From NCBI GenBank assembly GCA_000155695.1, contig DS990592.1:248001-312000 (forward strand): 64,000 bases of DNA, in the 5' to 3' direction. Both the position numbers and the translations under genes were made by a program. The notes beneath the pieces were generated by a model, which saw only the letters and a list, made by a program, of their open reading frames with translations, searched no databases and was not told the origin of the DNA. Positions 27,023-36,522 of the stretch are shown here, piece after piece. Position 1 is the first letter of the stretch; every line of letters starts with the position of its first letter. This stretch comes from Verrucomicrobiia bacterium DG1235. Lineage in GTDB: Bacteria; Verrucomicrobiota; Verrucomicrobiia; Opitutales; Opitutaceae.

Positions 27023-28027
27023 TTAGGAGGCGGCTTTGCTGATCGAGACGATTTTTCCGTCGGAGACTTCTTCTTCCATGACGCCGATTTTGCGGAAGCG
27101 TTGGTAGCGTTGCTCGATGCGTTCGGCGGGGCTCATCTTTTTGAGCTCAGCGAGCTGAGTTTCGAGCTCTTGCTTGAGGCTCGCTGCTGTGGCGTCGGGA
27201 TCGTTGTGGGCGCCGCCGACTGGTTCAGCGATGACCTTGTCCACTATCCCGAGCTTGTGGATTTCCGTGGCGCCGAACTTGAGGGCTTTGGCGGCTTCCG
27301 GCGCCTTTGCTCGGTCCTTCCAGAGAATGGCGGCGCAGCCTTCTGGGGAGATGACGGAGTAGTAGGCGTTTTCGAGGATGAGAATCTTGTTCGCGACCGC
27401 GATTCCGAGGGCGCCGCCAGATCCGCCTTCGCCGATGACGGTGGAAATGATGGGAGTGCCGAATAGGCTCATTTCGCGGAGATTGACCGCGATGGCCTCG
27501 GAGACGTGGCGTTCCTCGGAAGCGACGCCTGGGTAGGCTCCCTGGGTGTCGACGAAGGTGATGATGGGGAGGTCGAACTTGTCGGCCATCTTCATGAGGC
27601 GGAGGGCCTTGCGGTAGCCTTCCGGATAGGGGCTTCCGAAGTTGTGCTTGAGTTTCTCGCGAGTGGTGCGGCCTTTGTGTTGTGCGATGACCATGACGGA
27701 CTCGCCGTTGAGGAATGCGGTCCCGCCGATGATGGCTCGATCGTCCCGAAAGGCGCGGTCTCCGTGAAGTTCCTGAAACCCAGTGAAAATGCGTTCGATG
27801 TAGTCGAGCGCGTAGGGTCGCATGGGATGGCGGGCTAGTTGGACGCGTTGCCAGGCGGTAAGGTTCGAGTAGATGGACTTTTTCGTGTCCGCGATTTTCA
27901 CCTCGATCGCCCTTATCTCTTTAGACAGGTCGATATTGTTCTCAGCCGAGAGTTGGTGCAGGTGCTCCATCTGCTCGATGAGTCCGCGAAGTGGCTGTTC
28001 GAAGTCTAGCGCGTAGTTGTTGTCCAT
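27023..28027 (-). CDS. accA: Acetyl-CoA carboxylase carboxyltransferase alpha subunit
   Basis: 334 residues. Full-length match to AccA: N-terminal coiled helix, then WQRVQLARHPMRPYALDYIERIF, the GDRAFRDDRAIIGG element, GRTTREKLKHNFGSPYPEGYRKALRLMKMA, DTQGAYPGVASEERHVSEAIA and IGEGGSGGALGIA. It transfers CO2 from carboxybiotin to acetyl-CoA together with AccD in the first step of fatty-acid synthesis. accD is not in the window. It sits between the TPR gene (101 bases upstream) and the acetolactate synthase. Confidence 0.97.
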   Translation of the reverse strand: MDNNYALDFEQPLRGLIEQMEHLHQLSAENNIDLSKEIRAIEVKIADTKKSIYSNLTAWQRVQLARHPMRPYALDYIERIFTGFQELHGDRAFRDDRAIIGGTAFLNGESVMVIAQHKGRTTREKLKHNFGSPYPEGYRKALRLMKMADKFDLPIITFVDTQGAYPGVASEERHVSEAIAVNLREMSLFGTPIISTVIGEGGSGGALGIAVANKILILENAYYSVISPEGCAAILWKDRAKAPEAAKALKFGATEIHKLGIVDKVIAEPVGGAHNDPDATAASLKQELETQLAELKKMSPAERIEQRYQRFRKIGVMEEEVSDGKIVSISKAAS

Positions 28028-28128
28028 AGGCCTATCCCGTAAAAAGGGGTGGAATGTGGGTGTTATCTCGATAATGTCGAGGCTTTATCGAAGGTCGGTT
28101 TGTTGGGCAAATCGGAGTCTTTTGGGAC

Positions 28129-28506
28129 TCAAGCTAGGTCAGTTTGTGACTGCGAGGCGTCGGGATTTGTAAGCTGTTCCTTCCAGCTGGCCATGCGAGC
28201 TTGGGCCCCGAAGTGCTCGGCTTGTTCTTTGGAGCCTTTTTCAAGCCAGATGCGGGAGAGGCTGGTGTTTACGAAAAGGTCGTCTGGCCGCAGGGCGTGG
28301 GCTTTCTCGGCCGCTTCGAGCGCTTCGTCGAAGCGTTTCTCGGAATAGAATATCTCGCAGAGGGCGTGCCAGGCCTCGAAGGCTTCCGGCTGCTCGGCGA
28401 GAGCGGCTTGGAGCTTGGCAATGCCGATGTCGGCGTCGCCCATCGTGAAGTCGAATGTGGCGTCTTCGACGATGTTGGTTATTGGCGCTTTTTGAAATTG
28501 GCCCAT
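28129..28506 (-). CDS. Small TPR-repeat protein
   Basis: 125 residues. Three tetratricopeptide repeats span about residues 22-115: (D)ADIGIAKLQAALAEQPEAFEAWHALCEIFYSEKRFDEALEAAEKAHALRPDDLFVNTSLSRIWLEKGSKEQAEHFG read as helix-turn-helix units with the usual W/L/G/Y/A/P spacing. No signal peptide, so cytoplasmic; expected to be a protein-protein adaptor. It lies between queA (60 bases) and accA. Confidence 0.85.
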   Translation of the reverse strand: MGQFQKAPITNIVEDATFDFTMGDADIGIAKLQAALAEQPEAFEAWHALCEIFYSEKRFDEALEAAEKAHALRPDDLFVNTSLSRIWLEKGSKEQAEHFGAQARMASWKEQLTNPDASQSQTDLA

Positions 28507-28566
28507 GCGGAAGTCTATAGTTGGTCGTTAAAAAACGGGCGAGAGTACACGATCCCGAATGGCTTG

Positions 28567-29640
28567 TCAAAGGATGAGCATCGCGTCTCCATAGCTGAGA
28601 AAGCGGTATTTCATGTTGATAGCTTCCGCGTAAATCTCTTTAAGCCAAGCAATTCCGTCCGTTCCGTTCGGGTCGAGGAAGGACGATACGAGGCAGAGAA
28701 GAGTGGAATGCGGCTGGTGGAAATTTGTGATCAAGGCGTCGACTCCGCGGAAGTCGCGGGGCGGATAAATGAAAATGTCTGCCTCGCCGACAAAATTGCC
28801 GGTTTGGATGGTGGTGGACTTGGCGAGGTAGTCTTCGATGCTGCGGACGCTGGTGGTGCCGACACAGACGCGACGGCGGGAATTTGGGGTGCGGATAGCG
28901 TTCTGGGTGGATTCTGGGATTTCGTAGATTTCGCGGTGGATCTGGTGGTCTTCGACGCGTTCGCACTGAATTGGCTTGAAGGTGCCCATTCCGACGTGGA
29001 GAGCGAGATCGTGGAAGGTGGCGCCTTGGGCGGCGAGTTTTTCGACGATTGCTGGGGTGAAGTGCAGGCCGGCAGTGGGAGCAGCTGCGGCGACTGACTT
29101 GTCGGCGGCAGCGTAGACGGTCTGGTAGCGTTCCTTGTCGGAATCGTCGCGGTCGTCGGATTTATCGCGGGCGATATAGGGGGGGAGCGGCATTTTTCCG
29201 AGCTCATCGGCGAGGGCGGGAACGGAAGCGTGTCGCTCGAGGGAGAAACGGACGCGGTATTCGGCCTTTTCGTTTTTCTCGACTACGGACGCGGAAAAGA
29301 AGCCATCGCGAGCGAAGGTAGAGCCGACGGGTAGTTTTTTACCGGGACGAATGAGGGTCCACCACTCAAGCCCGTCATTTGAGGCTGGGCGAAGGAGGAG
29401 GCATTCTACAGCTCCTCCCGTCTGGCGCTGGGCGTATAGGCGAGCGGGAAGGACGCGGGCGTTGTTGCGGAAGATGGAGTCTCTGGCTCCCAGGAATTCG
29501 GGTAGGTCGGAAAAGCGCCGGTGTTCGATGCGGCGTTCGGATCGGTGCACGACAAGTAAACGGGATGCGTCTCGGGCGCTGGCAGGCTCTTGGGCGATGC
29601 GCTCGTCGGGCAGGTGGTATGCGAAAAGTGAGCTGTCCAT
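28567..29640 (-). CDS. queA: S-adenosylmethionine:tRNA ribosyltransferase-isomerase
   Basis: 357 residues. QueA transfers the ribosyl part of SAM to preQ1-modified tRNA during queuosine synthesis. Family marks: LPDERIAQEPASARDASRLLV at the start, FRNNARVLPARL, PPYI, YQTVYA, APTAGLHFTP, LHVGMGTFKPI, CVGTTSVRSIE and ITNFHQPHSTLLCLVSSF. The start MDSSLFAYHLP (29640) matches the usual beginning; a GTG at 29655 would add five residues. No tgt or queC-E genes adjoin it. It is the first gene downstream of the tRNA-Tyr/repeat region; tRNA-Tyr(GTA) is itself a queuosine substrate. Confidence 0.96.
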   Translation of the reverse strand: MDSSLFAYHLPDERIAQEPASARDASRLLVVHRSERRIEHRRFSDLPEFLGARDSIFRNNARVLPARLYAQRQTGGAVECLLLRPASNDGLEWWTLIRPGKKLPVGSTFARDGFFSASVVEKNEKAEYRVRFSLERHASVPALADELGKMPLPPYIARDKSDDRDDSDKERYQTVYAAADKSVAAAAPTAGLHFTPAIVEKLAAQGATFHDLALHVGMGTFKPIQCERVEDHQIHREIYEIPESTQNAIRTPNSRRRVCVGTTSVRSIEDYLAKSTTIQTGNFVGEADIFIYPPRDFRGVDALITNFHQPHSTLLCLVSSFLDPNGTDGIAWLKEIYAEAINMKYRFLSYGDAMLIL

Positions 29641-29723
29641 TTGGTTGGGGCACAAAAAAACGATCGGGAAAGGTCGTTTGTCGATGAATTTTGTTGGTAA
29701 GTTGCCTCATGTCCAAGCGATTG

Positions 29724-29843
29724 GAAAGTGGTGGTGGGAACAGGATTGGCTCCGCTTCGCTTAGGTCCTTCGGACTCATGCTGCGCATGCCCCACCTGCG
29801 CTTTGCTGCGTCGAACCTTTTCGGTTCTCATCCTGTTCCATGA
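29724..29843 (-). repeat. tRNA-Tyr-derived hairpin repeat, copy 1
   Basis: 120-bp unit, 94% identical to copy 2 (seven differences, no gaps, by hand). In the tRNA direction it opens with GGAACAGGAT and closes with ATCCTGTTCC followed by CACCACCA, so the ends pair and mimic the T-arm/acceptor of tRNA-Tyr with a CCA tail. The inside is a chain of mini hairpins, e.g. GAACC/GGTTC, CATGC/GCATG and GTCC/GGAC with 3-5-base loops. A 24-base stretch (29724-29747) is identical to the 3' end plus flank of the real tRNA. Confidence 0.85.
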
Positions 29844-29870
29844 AGGCGTTCTTTCCTTCGGTCACAAAAA

Positions 29871-29890
29871 AAGACCCTCGCGCGGGTCTT
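29871..29890 (-). terminator. Terminator after tRNA-Tyr and repeat copy 2
   Basis: 7-bp stem AAGACCC/GGGTCTT, six-base loop, followed on the minus strand by a U-rich run (complement of the A run 29865-29872). It lies between the two repeat copies, so copy 2 would be inside the tRNA-Tyr primary transcript. Confidence 0.85.
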
Positions 29891-29896
29891 GTGTTT

Positions 29897-30016
29897 GAAA
29901 GTGGTGGTGGGAACAGGATTGGCCTCGCTTCGCTCAGGTCCTTCGGACTCATGCTTCGCATGCCCCTTCTTCGCTTTGCTGCGTCGAACCTTTTCGGTTC
30001 TCATCCTGTTCCATGA
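29897..30016 (-). repeat. tRNA-Tyr-derived hairpin repeat, copy 2
   Basis: Same structure as copy 1, located between tRNA-Tyr and the terminator. The loop of the CATGC hairpin is GAA here and GCA in copy 1, while the stem is unchanged, which hints at selection on RNA structure. The 24 bases 29897-29920 equal 30070-30093 of the tRNA end. Confidence 0.85.
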
Positions 30017-30074
30017 CGCGTTCTTTGAAAAGGGTTCGATTGGAACTGGTTCGACGCATTCCTGAAATGGAAAG

Positions 30075-30160
30075 TGGTGGTGGGAACAGGATTCGAACCT
30101 GTGTAGGGTTTCCCCAGCAGATTTACAGTCTGCCCTCGTTGGCCGCTTGAGTATCCCACC
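30075..30160 (-). tRNA. tRNA-Tyr (GTA)
   Basis: 86 bases including an encoded CCA. Acceptor GGTGGGA/TCCCACC, anticodon arm GCAGA-CTGTAAA-TCTGC giving anticodon GTA, long variable arm as expected of a class II tRNA, T-loop GGTTCGAATCC, discriminator A. Confidence 0.97.
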
Positions 30161-30297
30161 GACCTGAGAAAGGTGGCTACACTCCGAGTTTTGGTTTAAA
30201 GTTCAAGTGTAAATTTGAGAAAAGTTCGAGGGGCTTGATTTGTCCAAAACGAGAGGTTTCGAGTGGTTCTCTGAGCTTGTTTTCGCTCATTCGGGCG

Positions 30298-31017
30298 CTA
30301 GAGCAGGCCGGACTCTTGGAAACTGTAGTAGCCGCGGGAGCGGGGATCGTGCTCGACGGAACCGACTACGATGTGGTCGAGCAGGTCGATGCCGAGGACT
30401 TTTGAGGACTCGCGGAGCTGGCGGGTGACTTTTATATCGGCGGCGCTGGGAGCCGGATCTCCGCTGGGATGATTGTGTACACAGATGACGGCGGAAGCTC
30501 CTTGTCGAATGGCGTCGCGGTAGACTTCCCGCGGATGCACGAGGCTGTTGCTGGCGGTGCCGGAGGTGATTTCGACTTTTTTGATGAGGCGATTCTTTCG
30601 GTTGAGCGAAAGGGTCCAGAACTTTTCGACATCGAGTCCATGAGTGTCGCGTCTCATGAAATCGAATACAAGATCGGGACTGTCGAGTATGGGAGCTGAA
30701 ACGGGTGAGCGTTCGCGCACGCGTCGACAGATTTCGACAATGGTTACTAGCTGGAGGGCTTTGACTTTGCCGATGCCTTTGATGGCACGGAATTCGGCGT
30801 CGCTCCACTTGAGGAGGCCGTTGAGAGAGCCGGATTCTTGGAGTATCTCTGAGGCGACGCTGAGTACATTGCGGCCTTTGCTGCCGCTTCGTAGAATCAT
30901 AGCGAGGAGTTCGGTGTCGCTGAGGCTTTGGGGTCCTTGAGCTTCGAGACGTTCTTGCGGGCGTTCGTTTACCGATAGATCGGCGAGCCTCGGAGTGAGG
31001 TAGGTCGATGTGGGCAT
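30298..31017 (-). CDS. radC: RadC-like JAB-domain protein
   Basis: About 239 residues. An N-terminal helix-hairpin-helix (ERPQERLEAQGPQSLSDTELLAMILRSGSKG and IKGIGKVKALQL) precedes a JAB/MPN metalloprotease-like domain with E-x-n-HPREVYRDAIRQGASAVICVHNHPSGDPAPSAAD, in which the His-x-His and Asp metal ligands are intact. RadC was named for DNA repair but its true role is unclear. I used ATG 31017 (MPTSTYLTPRL), as upstream codons back to 31101 are not RadC-like. It starts opposite the ThuA-like gene. Confidence 0.93.
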   Translation of the reverse strand: MPTSTYLTPRLADLSVNERPQERLEAQGPQSLSDTELLAMILRSGSKGRNVLSVASEILQESGSLNGLLKWSDAEFRAIKGIGKVKALQLVTIVEICRRVRERSPVSAPILDSPDLVFDFMRRDTHGLDVEKFWTLSLNRKNRLIKKVEITSGTASNSLVHPREVYRDAIRQGASAVICVHNHPSGDPAPSAADIKVTRQLRESSKVLGIDLLDHIVVGSVEHDPRSRGYYSFQESGLL

Positions 31018-31150
31018 GGATGTGGGTAGGAGGGTAGAGTTGGTCGAGTAAAACTGTGGGGACAGCATTGGGACTAGAACGTAAAGTCGCTTGCTATACA
31101 ACCCTGAGAAGTATTATGCCCTTGGTTACCAATTAGTGAGGGAGAGCAAT

Positions 31151-31888
31151 ATGGGCGATCGATTGAGAGTAGTGGTTTGGAATGAATTTCAACACGAGCA
31201 GGAGTCGGATTGTGTTCGAGCGGTCTACCCAAACGGCATTCACAATGCTATAGCGGAGGGCTTGCGGGAACTGGACGAAGGCTTGGATGTGGGCACCGCT
31301 ACTCTGCAGGAGCCGGAACACGGGCTCAGCGTGGAGCGTTTAGCGGAGACGGATGTGCTGCTGTGGTGGGGCCATAAGGCGCACGAGCAGGTGAGCGACG
31401 CACTTGTTGATGCGGTGCAGAGGCGAGCGCTGGAGGGTATGGGCCTGATCGTGCTGCATTCGGGGCATTATTCGAAGATTTTTAAACGCTTGATGGGGAC
31501 GAGTTGTTCTCTGACTTGGCGCGAGGCGGGCGAGCGGGAACGACTTTGGGTTTGCAATCCGGGGCATCCGATAGCGGCGGGGATCGAGACCTTCATCGAG
31601 TTGGAAAACGAGGAAATGTACGGGGAGCCTTTTGGCGTGCCGACTCCGGACGAGCAGGTTTTTATATCTTGGTTTGAGGGGGGCGAAGTGTTTCGCAGCG
31701 GGAATTGCTACACCAGGGGCAATGGGAAGATATTTTATTTCCGTCCGGGCCATGAGTCGTATCCAACTTATTATGACACTTCGATAAAGCGCGTGCTAGC
31801 CAACGCGGTTCGCTGGGCGGCTCCGCAGGGTCGTTGGGTCGATTCTTGCCCGAACGTCACTGAATCGCGGGAGCGAATCGGCGATTAG
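31151..31888 (+). CDS. ThuA-domain protein
   Basis: 245 residues from ATG 31151, preceded by GGGAGAG at a suitable distance. ThuA-like (trehalose-utilisation) glutamine-amidotransferase-like fold: [13 protein letters not shown], then [54 protein letters not shown] and [16 protein letters not shown]. Proteins of this type in Verrucomicrobia/Planctomycetes often sit with sugar oxidoreductases; none is adjacent here. Reaction unknown; it may act on a sugar or ketosugar. No signal peptide. Confidence 0.88.
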   Translation: MGDRLRVVVWNEFQHEQESDCVRAVYPNGIHNAIAEGLRELDEGLDVGTATLQEPEHGLSVERLAETDVLLWWGHKAHEQVSDALVDAVQRRALEGMGLIVLHSGHYSKIFKRLMGTSCSLTWREAGERERLWVCNPGHPIAAGIETFIELENEEMYGEPFGVPTPDEQVFISWFEGGEVFRSGNCYTRGNGKIFYFRPGHESYPTYYDTSIKRVLANAVRWAAPQGRWVDSCPNVTESRERIGD

Positions 31889-31912
31889 CCATTGGAGCTG
31901 TAATCGGTTGGT

Positions 31913-34900
31913 TTATGGGATGCTTGCGCGGATTTGGATGAATTTAGCGTCGCTGGTGTCATCGATTCTCCAGCGTAGTAGAGATGTGCCATTGACGGCC
32001 GTTTTTTCGTTTATCAATTCGAGGTTTACGGGTATCCAATTTTCCAGGTCGTTCGAGGTGAAGACGTCGAGGTTGGCAGTTGGGATTCTTAGATTGCGAT
32101 AGTGCGATAGTATGAGAACTCCATTTTCCAGAGTGATCTTTGGGGCATAGTCGGGTCCGCTTCCTCCGAAAAGAAAATTGAGGTAGTCTGAGTATCCGTC
32201 TTGGTCATCATCTCCGAATGGATCGCCTTGGAAGACAATCTGATTGATGAAGCCGGGAGTCCCATTTTTAAGGACGCTCCTTTTCCAGCTCGATGGCTTT
32301 GATAGATTTGGATTTGTGAAGGGATCGATTAGTTCGAGGCTGTATCCATCTCCGTCGGCTTCCTCTGGCCAAGGGGATTTATCGTTGTATTCGAAACTAA
32401 CTACGATTTCGCCGTATTGATTCTCTATTCTGATGCTCTCGCCTCCGTTCGAAAGTTTGGTATCGTTGCTGAGCTCTCCAATCGGTGCGTGTTGGTCTCC
32501 GTATCGCAATTCAAACGCGGACTTGTTGAGCGCGATGAGTAAAGTCTGGCCCTGCATCAGATTTGTGAGTGAACTCGTAGAGAAGTCGAAGTCTATTCCG
32601 TTTGTAAAGTGAAGGTTGGATAGGTCGATTGGGTGAGGCCCAATGTTGAGCAGTTCGACGTATTCAAAAAAGGAGTCATCATCGAAACCGGCCGAGATCT
32701 CAGCCTCGTTTGGCTCGGACGGATGGTACATTAATTCGCTTATTATTAGGTTTTGGGCGGATGCGTTTTCGGTTGAGCTGACATTGGCAATTTTAATGTA
32801 ATCGCTGTCCAATTGCTCTCCGATCGAGTTGAAGGCGACGAGAGTCAGTTCGTTTTGGCCGATGTTTAGTTGCACAGTCGCTTCCCACTCTCCCGAATCA
32901 GACCAGTGGAAATCTAGAGCTTGTCCTGTTTCGGCAATGCGGATCTTTTCGAGGTCAATCCAGGCAGAGCCGAGGATATCGACTGTCGATTGGTTGGTAG
33001 TGAAATTATTTCCATCATTGCTTAGGATAGAAAATGGTTGTGGAGGGTACTGCTTTTCTAGTTCTTGAAGGACATAGTCGCGTCGGTCTTTGATCCACTG
33101 TGAGTAATGAGATGCGAGAGGTTGATCTCCGACGTTGTTGTAGTGATTAACCCAATCTGTGATGTAGCTTGGATTGAAACCGGTATAGCATAAGTCAAGA
33201 AGGTGTTGAGCATAGCGTCTGCGATTTTCGGGAATCTGCACAACGGCGGCGAAATCAGCGTTGCCCTTTGCGAAAATAGACCAAGACGGCTGCATGAAGA
33301 ATGTTCGGTCGACGTCCCACGGAATCCACATGGTTTGGGAGGAGTAGGGTGGGCGGTAGAGCAGCATATTGTGCGGAAAACCGAGTACATTGTAGCTATC
33401 AATTGTGGATGTGAGAGCCTGAAAGGCCATTACTCGCAGCCAGTTGTCAATGTCGAGGGCTTGGTCTGTTGCTGCTTTTAGGTTTTGGGTATCTACCAGA
33501 GCTTTGCCGGCCTCCATTATCGCATTATAATTGTCCTGGTCTTTGTTGTTTTGTATTTCGAAATTATAGCGATAGGCCTCTTTGTCTTCTCCCATGTCTC
33601 GAATGAAAACGTGTTTCACATTGGTGAAGTTCGTTTTTAAGCTTTCGGGCTCTCCATCGTCGGTTGTTACCGGATGGTATATCAGTTCAAATTTAAAAGA
33701 TGTGCCGTCGTTTCCGTCTTGGTAATTGGACTCTTTCCAGATCTTTCCGAAACGCGCCAGTTTGAGTTGGGCAAGTTTGTCGTCGCTAGCTTGAGGGGCC
33801 TCAATAAATGCGATGTCGTCGTAGGTAGATGGTATACCTCCAGCTCGATGAGCCATTTGATTGTAGATCAGTTCGTTGGTAGAGACTCCAGCACCAGCTA
33901 GCAGAACGTCGCTTCCATTTCCTTTAGGTATGGCGAATCCGCCATCAACCGAGATTGTTTCGTGGGCGCCTCTGAATTTACGGTCCGCGGGGAACTTTAT
34001 GTTCCAACCACGGCGGGCTCCATTTCTTCCCTGTGGTGAGCCTCGGAGTCTAGTCAGGGCGTCGTACCAAATTTCGCTGTTGTTGTAGATGACGGTTGCC
34101 TGGTAGCGGTAGTCGCTGACGGTGTGTAGTGGCGAGTGCATGAAATCGACGACTTCCGGATCCATGATGACTCTTAAACTGTGTCCTTGATGATTAAAAT
34201 TTATACGATCTCCTACGCGATATAGAGCGGGAGACTGCGTTCCGTGCTTGGGGTAAGTCGCGACTCCGCCAGCTTCGGTTTTCGCTTCTATGTAGAACTG
34301 TACGATGGAGCCATCTGGAAGTCCGGGCAAAGTAGCTTGATAGCCATTGTGGGCGTTGTTGCTCATTGTCACCTGCTGCCAGTCGTCGCCTTGATTGTAG
34401 TGGACTATAGCTGAGGTACTGCTTTCAGCTGCATCGATTTTTGTGGTGATTAAAACAGGTTCGTCTTCTCCTGGGACGAGCGGCGAATGTCGTACTTCGG
34501 CGATGCTTGGCGGAGGGATTGAGACTAGAGTACTGTTAGCTTCTCCGGGAGTCCCAGCGAAAACGGGTTGTGGTAGAATATGGGTTCTGGCGAGTCTGTT
34601 GAAATAGAGGCGTGTATTAAGTTGAGGAGAAGAGGATAGCCATTTGGCGCGGAAGGAAATCTCGTAGGTTTTGCTGGGATTAATGGCTCGATTTTCGGCG
34701 AAGGTGGTAGATGCTAGGTTATAGCTGTGATCTGCGGCGCCGGTCGCGACAACGAGGAGGGCTTTTCCTCCGTCCTTAAGCTCGGTGACATGGGAATCTT
34801 TGTGGCTGCCCAGAATTCGCCATTTGGAGGGTGTGGCTCCAATTGTATCTTGTTCGAAGTCGCCGTTTTGAATGAGTTGGATGTTTTCGCCGTCTGGATC

Positions 34901-36406
34901 TTCGACCACAGAGATGTCATCGATCAAGATTTCGCCTGAATCGAGCATGCCCATTAGAAATTCGTTGAATGCTTTTGGGTTATTGCTTCCAGGTGGGGAC
35001 GCGGCAATGCCCCGATACGAGATGATTTGCCATTCCGACTTATCCGATTCGTCGCTCGCTGCCCAGGATGCGGAGTTATTGTTGTCTGCAAACGGATGTA
35101 CTAGCTCGAGACTCGAACCGCGCCCGTCAGCGGCTTGAGGCCAAGGGTGATCATCATAGTATTCGACAACATCGACTATATTCGATACTGAATCCAGAAG
35201 TTCAATACGATCGTTTTCGTTGCTAAGCCCCCCGGAGAAATTTGAATCGTCCAAGACGAGAAACGCATTCGGCGGGAGTTGTGTTCCTTCGGGAAAAGCA
35301 AATTCAATTGCGTTTTGGAGTCTCCAGCCGGATAGATCAACGGTCTGATTTGATCGATTGTGGAGTTCTATCCATTCCAGAGCGGTTTCAGAATAGGCCA
35401 CATCGTTTATGGGGTCGGAGTATGTTGGTCTATTATGATAGAGGATTTCGTTGATGACGATCTCTGTTCGACGGTTGAAGCTGTTTGATGTGTTTGGGGT
35501 CGGTTCAGCCGGGTATTGCCATGCTTTATTGAGGGGGTCGAAGGCTATTGGCTTATCTTTGATTTTGATTGCTTGAATGATTGCTCCTTCATTGTTTTTT
35601 AGGACAAGAAGCTGATTGCTCTCTGGAGTGTATCCAAAATTAGATGACGTTACGAGAAAGCGCTCGTTTGGCGCTAGGTCCATGTCGGGAAGTTGACGTT
35701 CTCCCAAGAGGAAACCATTTAAATTGAGCGAGTCCGAACTGACGTTTTTGAGTTCTACCCAGAAGTTTTCTTCGAGGATTCCAGCTACTTCATTGATGTT
35801 GAGTGTGCTTCTGTTTAGCTGGTGTAAGAAGTTGATTTGACCAGGCGTCCCTCCTTCAAATTCGCTAGATGTCCAGTTGTCAGCCCTTTTGCTTTCTGTG
35901 TTAGGATTGATTTTAGCGAGAGTCGCTCCTGTCCCATCTGGAGACTGTGGCCAGGGATTATCGTCCGAAAATTCGAGAAAGTCCATGGTGCGCCCGTTCC
36001 GATCTTTCAGTATTAGGCGTTCGCCGTCGTTGGAGAGCTTACCCTCGAAAGGCCCGTAATGGTGATAAGTCTCGTTCGCAAGTGAACTAGTGGAGCTGAT
36101 TGTCCAATATGCGCCGGGCTCCATAATTGATGCTTCGGGAAATGCGTATTCGATTCCTCCAGAAATCGACCATTTCGATAGATCAACACGAACACTCATT
36201 TGGTTGTGTATCTCGATCCATTCTGCTTCGGCTGACCTCTTCGGATGATAGTGGATCTCGTTGAATGTCACGACGCTGTCGGCTTCATTCGCCCTTGCTA
36301 TGAATGGAGCTAGCAGCGTGAGCCAAGTCAGAAGGAGTAAGCGCGAGTGAGGCTGGAACAATAGAGGGCCGATGCTTGAAATACGGATGGCGTTCTGACG
36401 GAACAT
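31913..36406 (-). CDS. Giant exported CotH/lamin-tail-domain protein
   Basis: About 1497 residues. Signal peptide in the first ~40 residues (SRLLLLTWLTLLAPFIARA). Three lamin-tail-type domains follow (VTFNEIHYHP...WIEIHN; a degenerate LNINEVAG... copy; IVINEILYHN...WIELHN), then a sugar-binding-like beta domain (LIQNGDFEQDTIG), a FN3-like segment, and a CotH kinase-like domain containing LTRLRGSPQGR, a GNGSDVLLAGAG stretch and IPWDVDRTFF. Another lamin-tail domain follows (LIISELMYHPSEP) and a C-terminal DDDQDGYSDYLNFLFGGSG calcium-type motif with a beta domain. Likely cell-surface or secreted. An in-frame start at 36493 is possible. No repeats with neighbouring genes. Confidence 0.88.
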   Translation of the reverse strand: MFRQNAIRISSIGPLLFQPHSRLLLLTWLTLLAPFIARANEADSVVTFNEIHYHPKRSAEAEWIEIHNQMSVRVDLSKWSISGGIEYAFPEASIMEPGAYWTISSTSSLANETYHHYGPFEGKLSNDGERLILKDRNGRTMDFLEFSDDNPWPQSPDGTGATLAKINPNTESKRADNWTSSEFEGGTPGQINFLHQLNRSTLNINEVAGILEENFWVELKNVSSDSLNLNGFLLGERQLPDMDLAPNERFLVTSSNFGYTPESNQLLVLKNNEGAIIQAIKIKDKPIAFDPLNKAWQYPAEPTPNTSNSFNRRTEIVINEILYHNRPTYSDPINDVAYSETALEWIELHNRSNQTVDLSGWRLQNAIEFAFPEGTQLPPNAFLVLDDSNFSGGLSNENDRIELLDSVSNIVDVVEYYDDHPWPQAADGRGSSLELVHPFADNNNSASWAASDESDKSEWQIISYRGIAASPPGSNNPKAFNEFLMGMLDSGEILIDDISVVEDPDGENIQLIQNGDFEQDTIGATPSKWRILGSHKDSHVTELKDGGKALLVVATGAADHSYNLASTTFAENRAINPSKTYEISFRAKWLSSSPQLNTRLYFNRLARTHILPQPVFAGTPGEANSTLVSIPPPSIAEVRHSPLVPGEDEPVLITTKIDAAESSTSAIVHYNQGDDWQQVTMSNNAHNGYQATLPGLPDGSIVQFYIEAKTEAGGVATYPKHGTQSPALYRVGDRINFNHQGHSLRVIMDPEVVDFMHSPLHTVSDYRYQATVIYNNSEIWYDALTRLRGSPQGRNGARRGWNIKFPADRKFRGAHETISVDGGFAIPKGNGSDVLLAGAGVSTNELIYNQMAHRAGGIPSTYDDIAFIEAPQASDDKLAQLKLARFGKIWKESNYQDGNDGTSFKFELIYHPVTTDDGEPESLKTNFTNVKHVFIRDMGEDKEAYRYNFEIQNNKDQDNYNAIMEAGKALVDTQNLKAATDQALDIDNWLRVMAFQALTSTIDSYNVLGFPHNMLLYRPPYSSQTMWIPWDVDRTFFMQPSWSIFAKGNADFAAVVQIPENRRRYAQHLLDLCYTGFNPSYITDWVNHYNNVGDQPLASHYSQWIKDRRDYVLQELEKQYPPQPFSILSNDGNNFTTNQSTVDILGSAWIDLEKIRIAETGQALDFHWSDSGEWEATVQLNIGQNELTLVAFNSIGEQLDSDYIKIANVSSTENASAQNLIISELMYHPSEPNEAEISAGFDDDSFFEYVELLNIGPHPIDLSNLHFTNGIDFDFSTSSLTNLMQGQTLLIALNKSAFELRYGDQHAPIGELSNDTKLSNGGESIRIENQYGEIVVSFEYNDKSPWPEEADGDGYSLELIDPFTNPNLSKPSSWKRSVLKNGTPGFINQIVFQGDPFGDDDQDGYSDYLNFLFGGSGPDYAPKITLENGVLILSHYRNLRIPTANLDVFTSNDLENWIPVNLELINEKTAVNGTSLLRWRIDDTSDAKFIQIRASIP

Positions 36407-36522
36407 TTCGCTGCTTCTTTTAATCGATTTAGAGAGATCGCGTTTGGTATATCTACTAGTCGATTCGGTAATGTGCCTAGATTGCACGAGCAATCTATAA
36501 GTTGAGCATGGGCCAATGAAAA

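Noticed and set aside
29776-29961. Short open frames running through the 120-bp repeats
   Set aside because: The reading frames change between copies of interest and the sequence is constrained as hairpins; the RNA structure explains the pattern better than a peptide.
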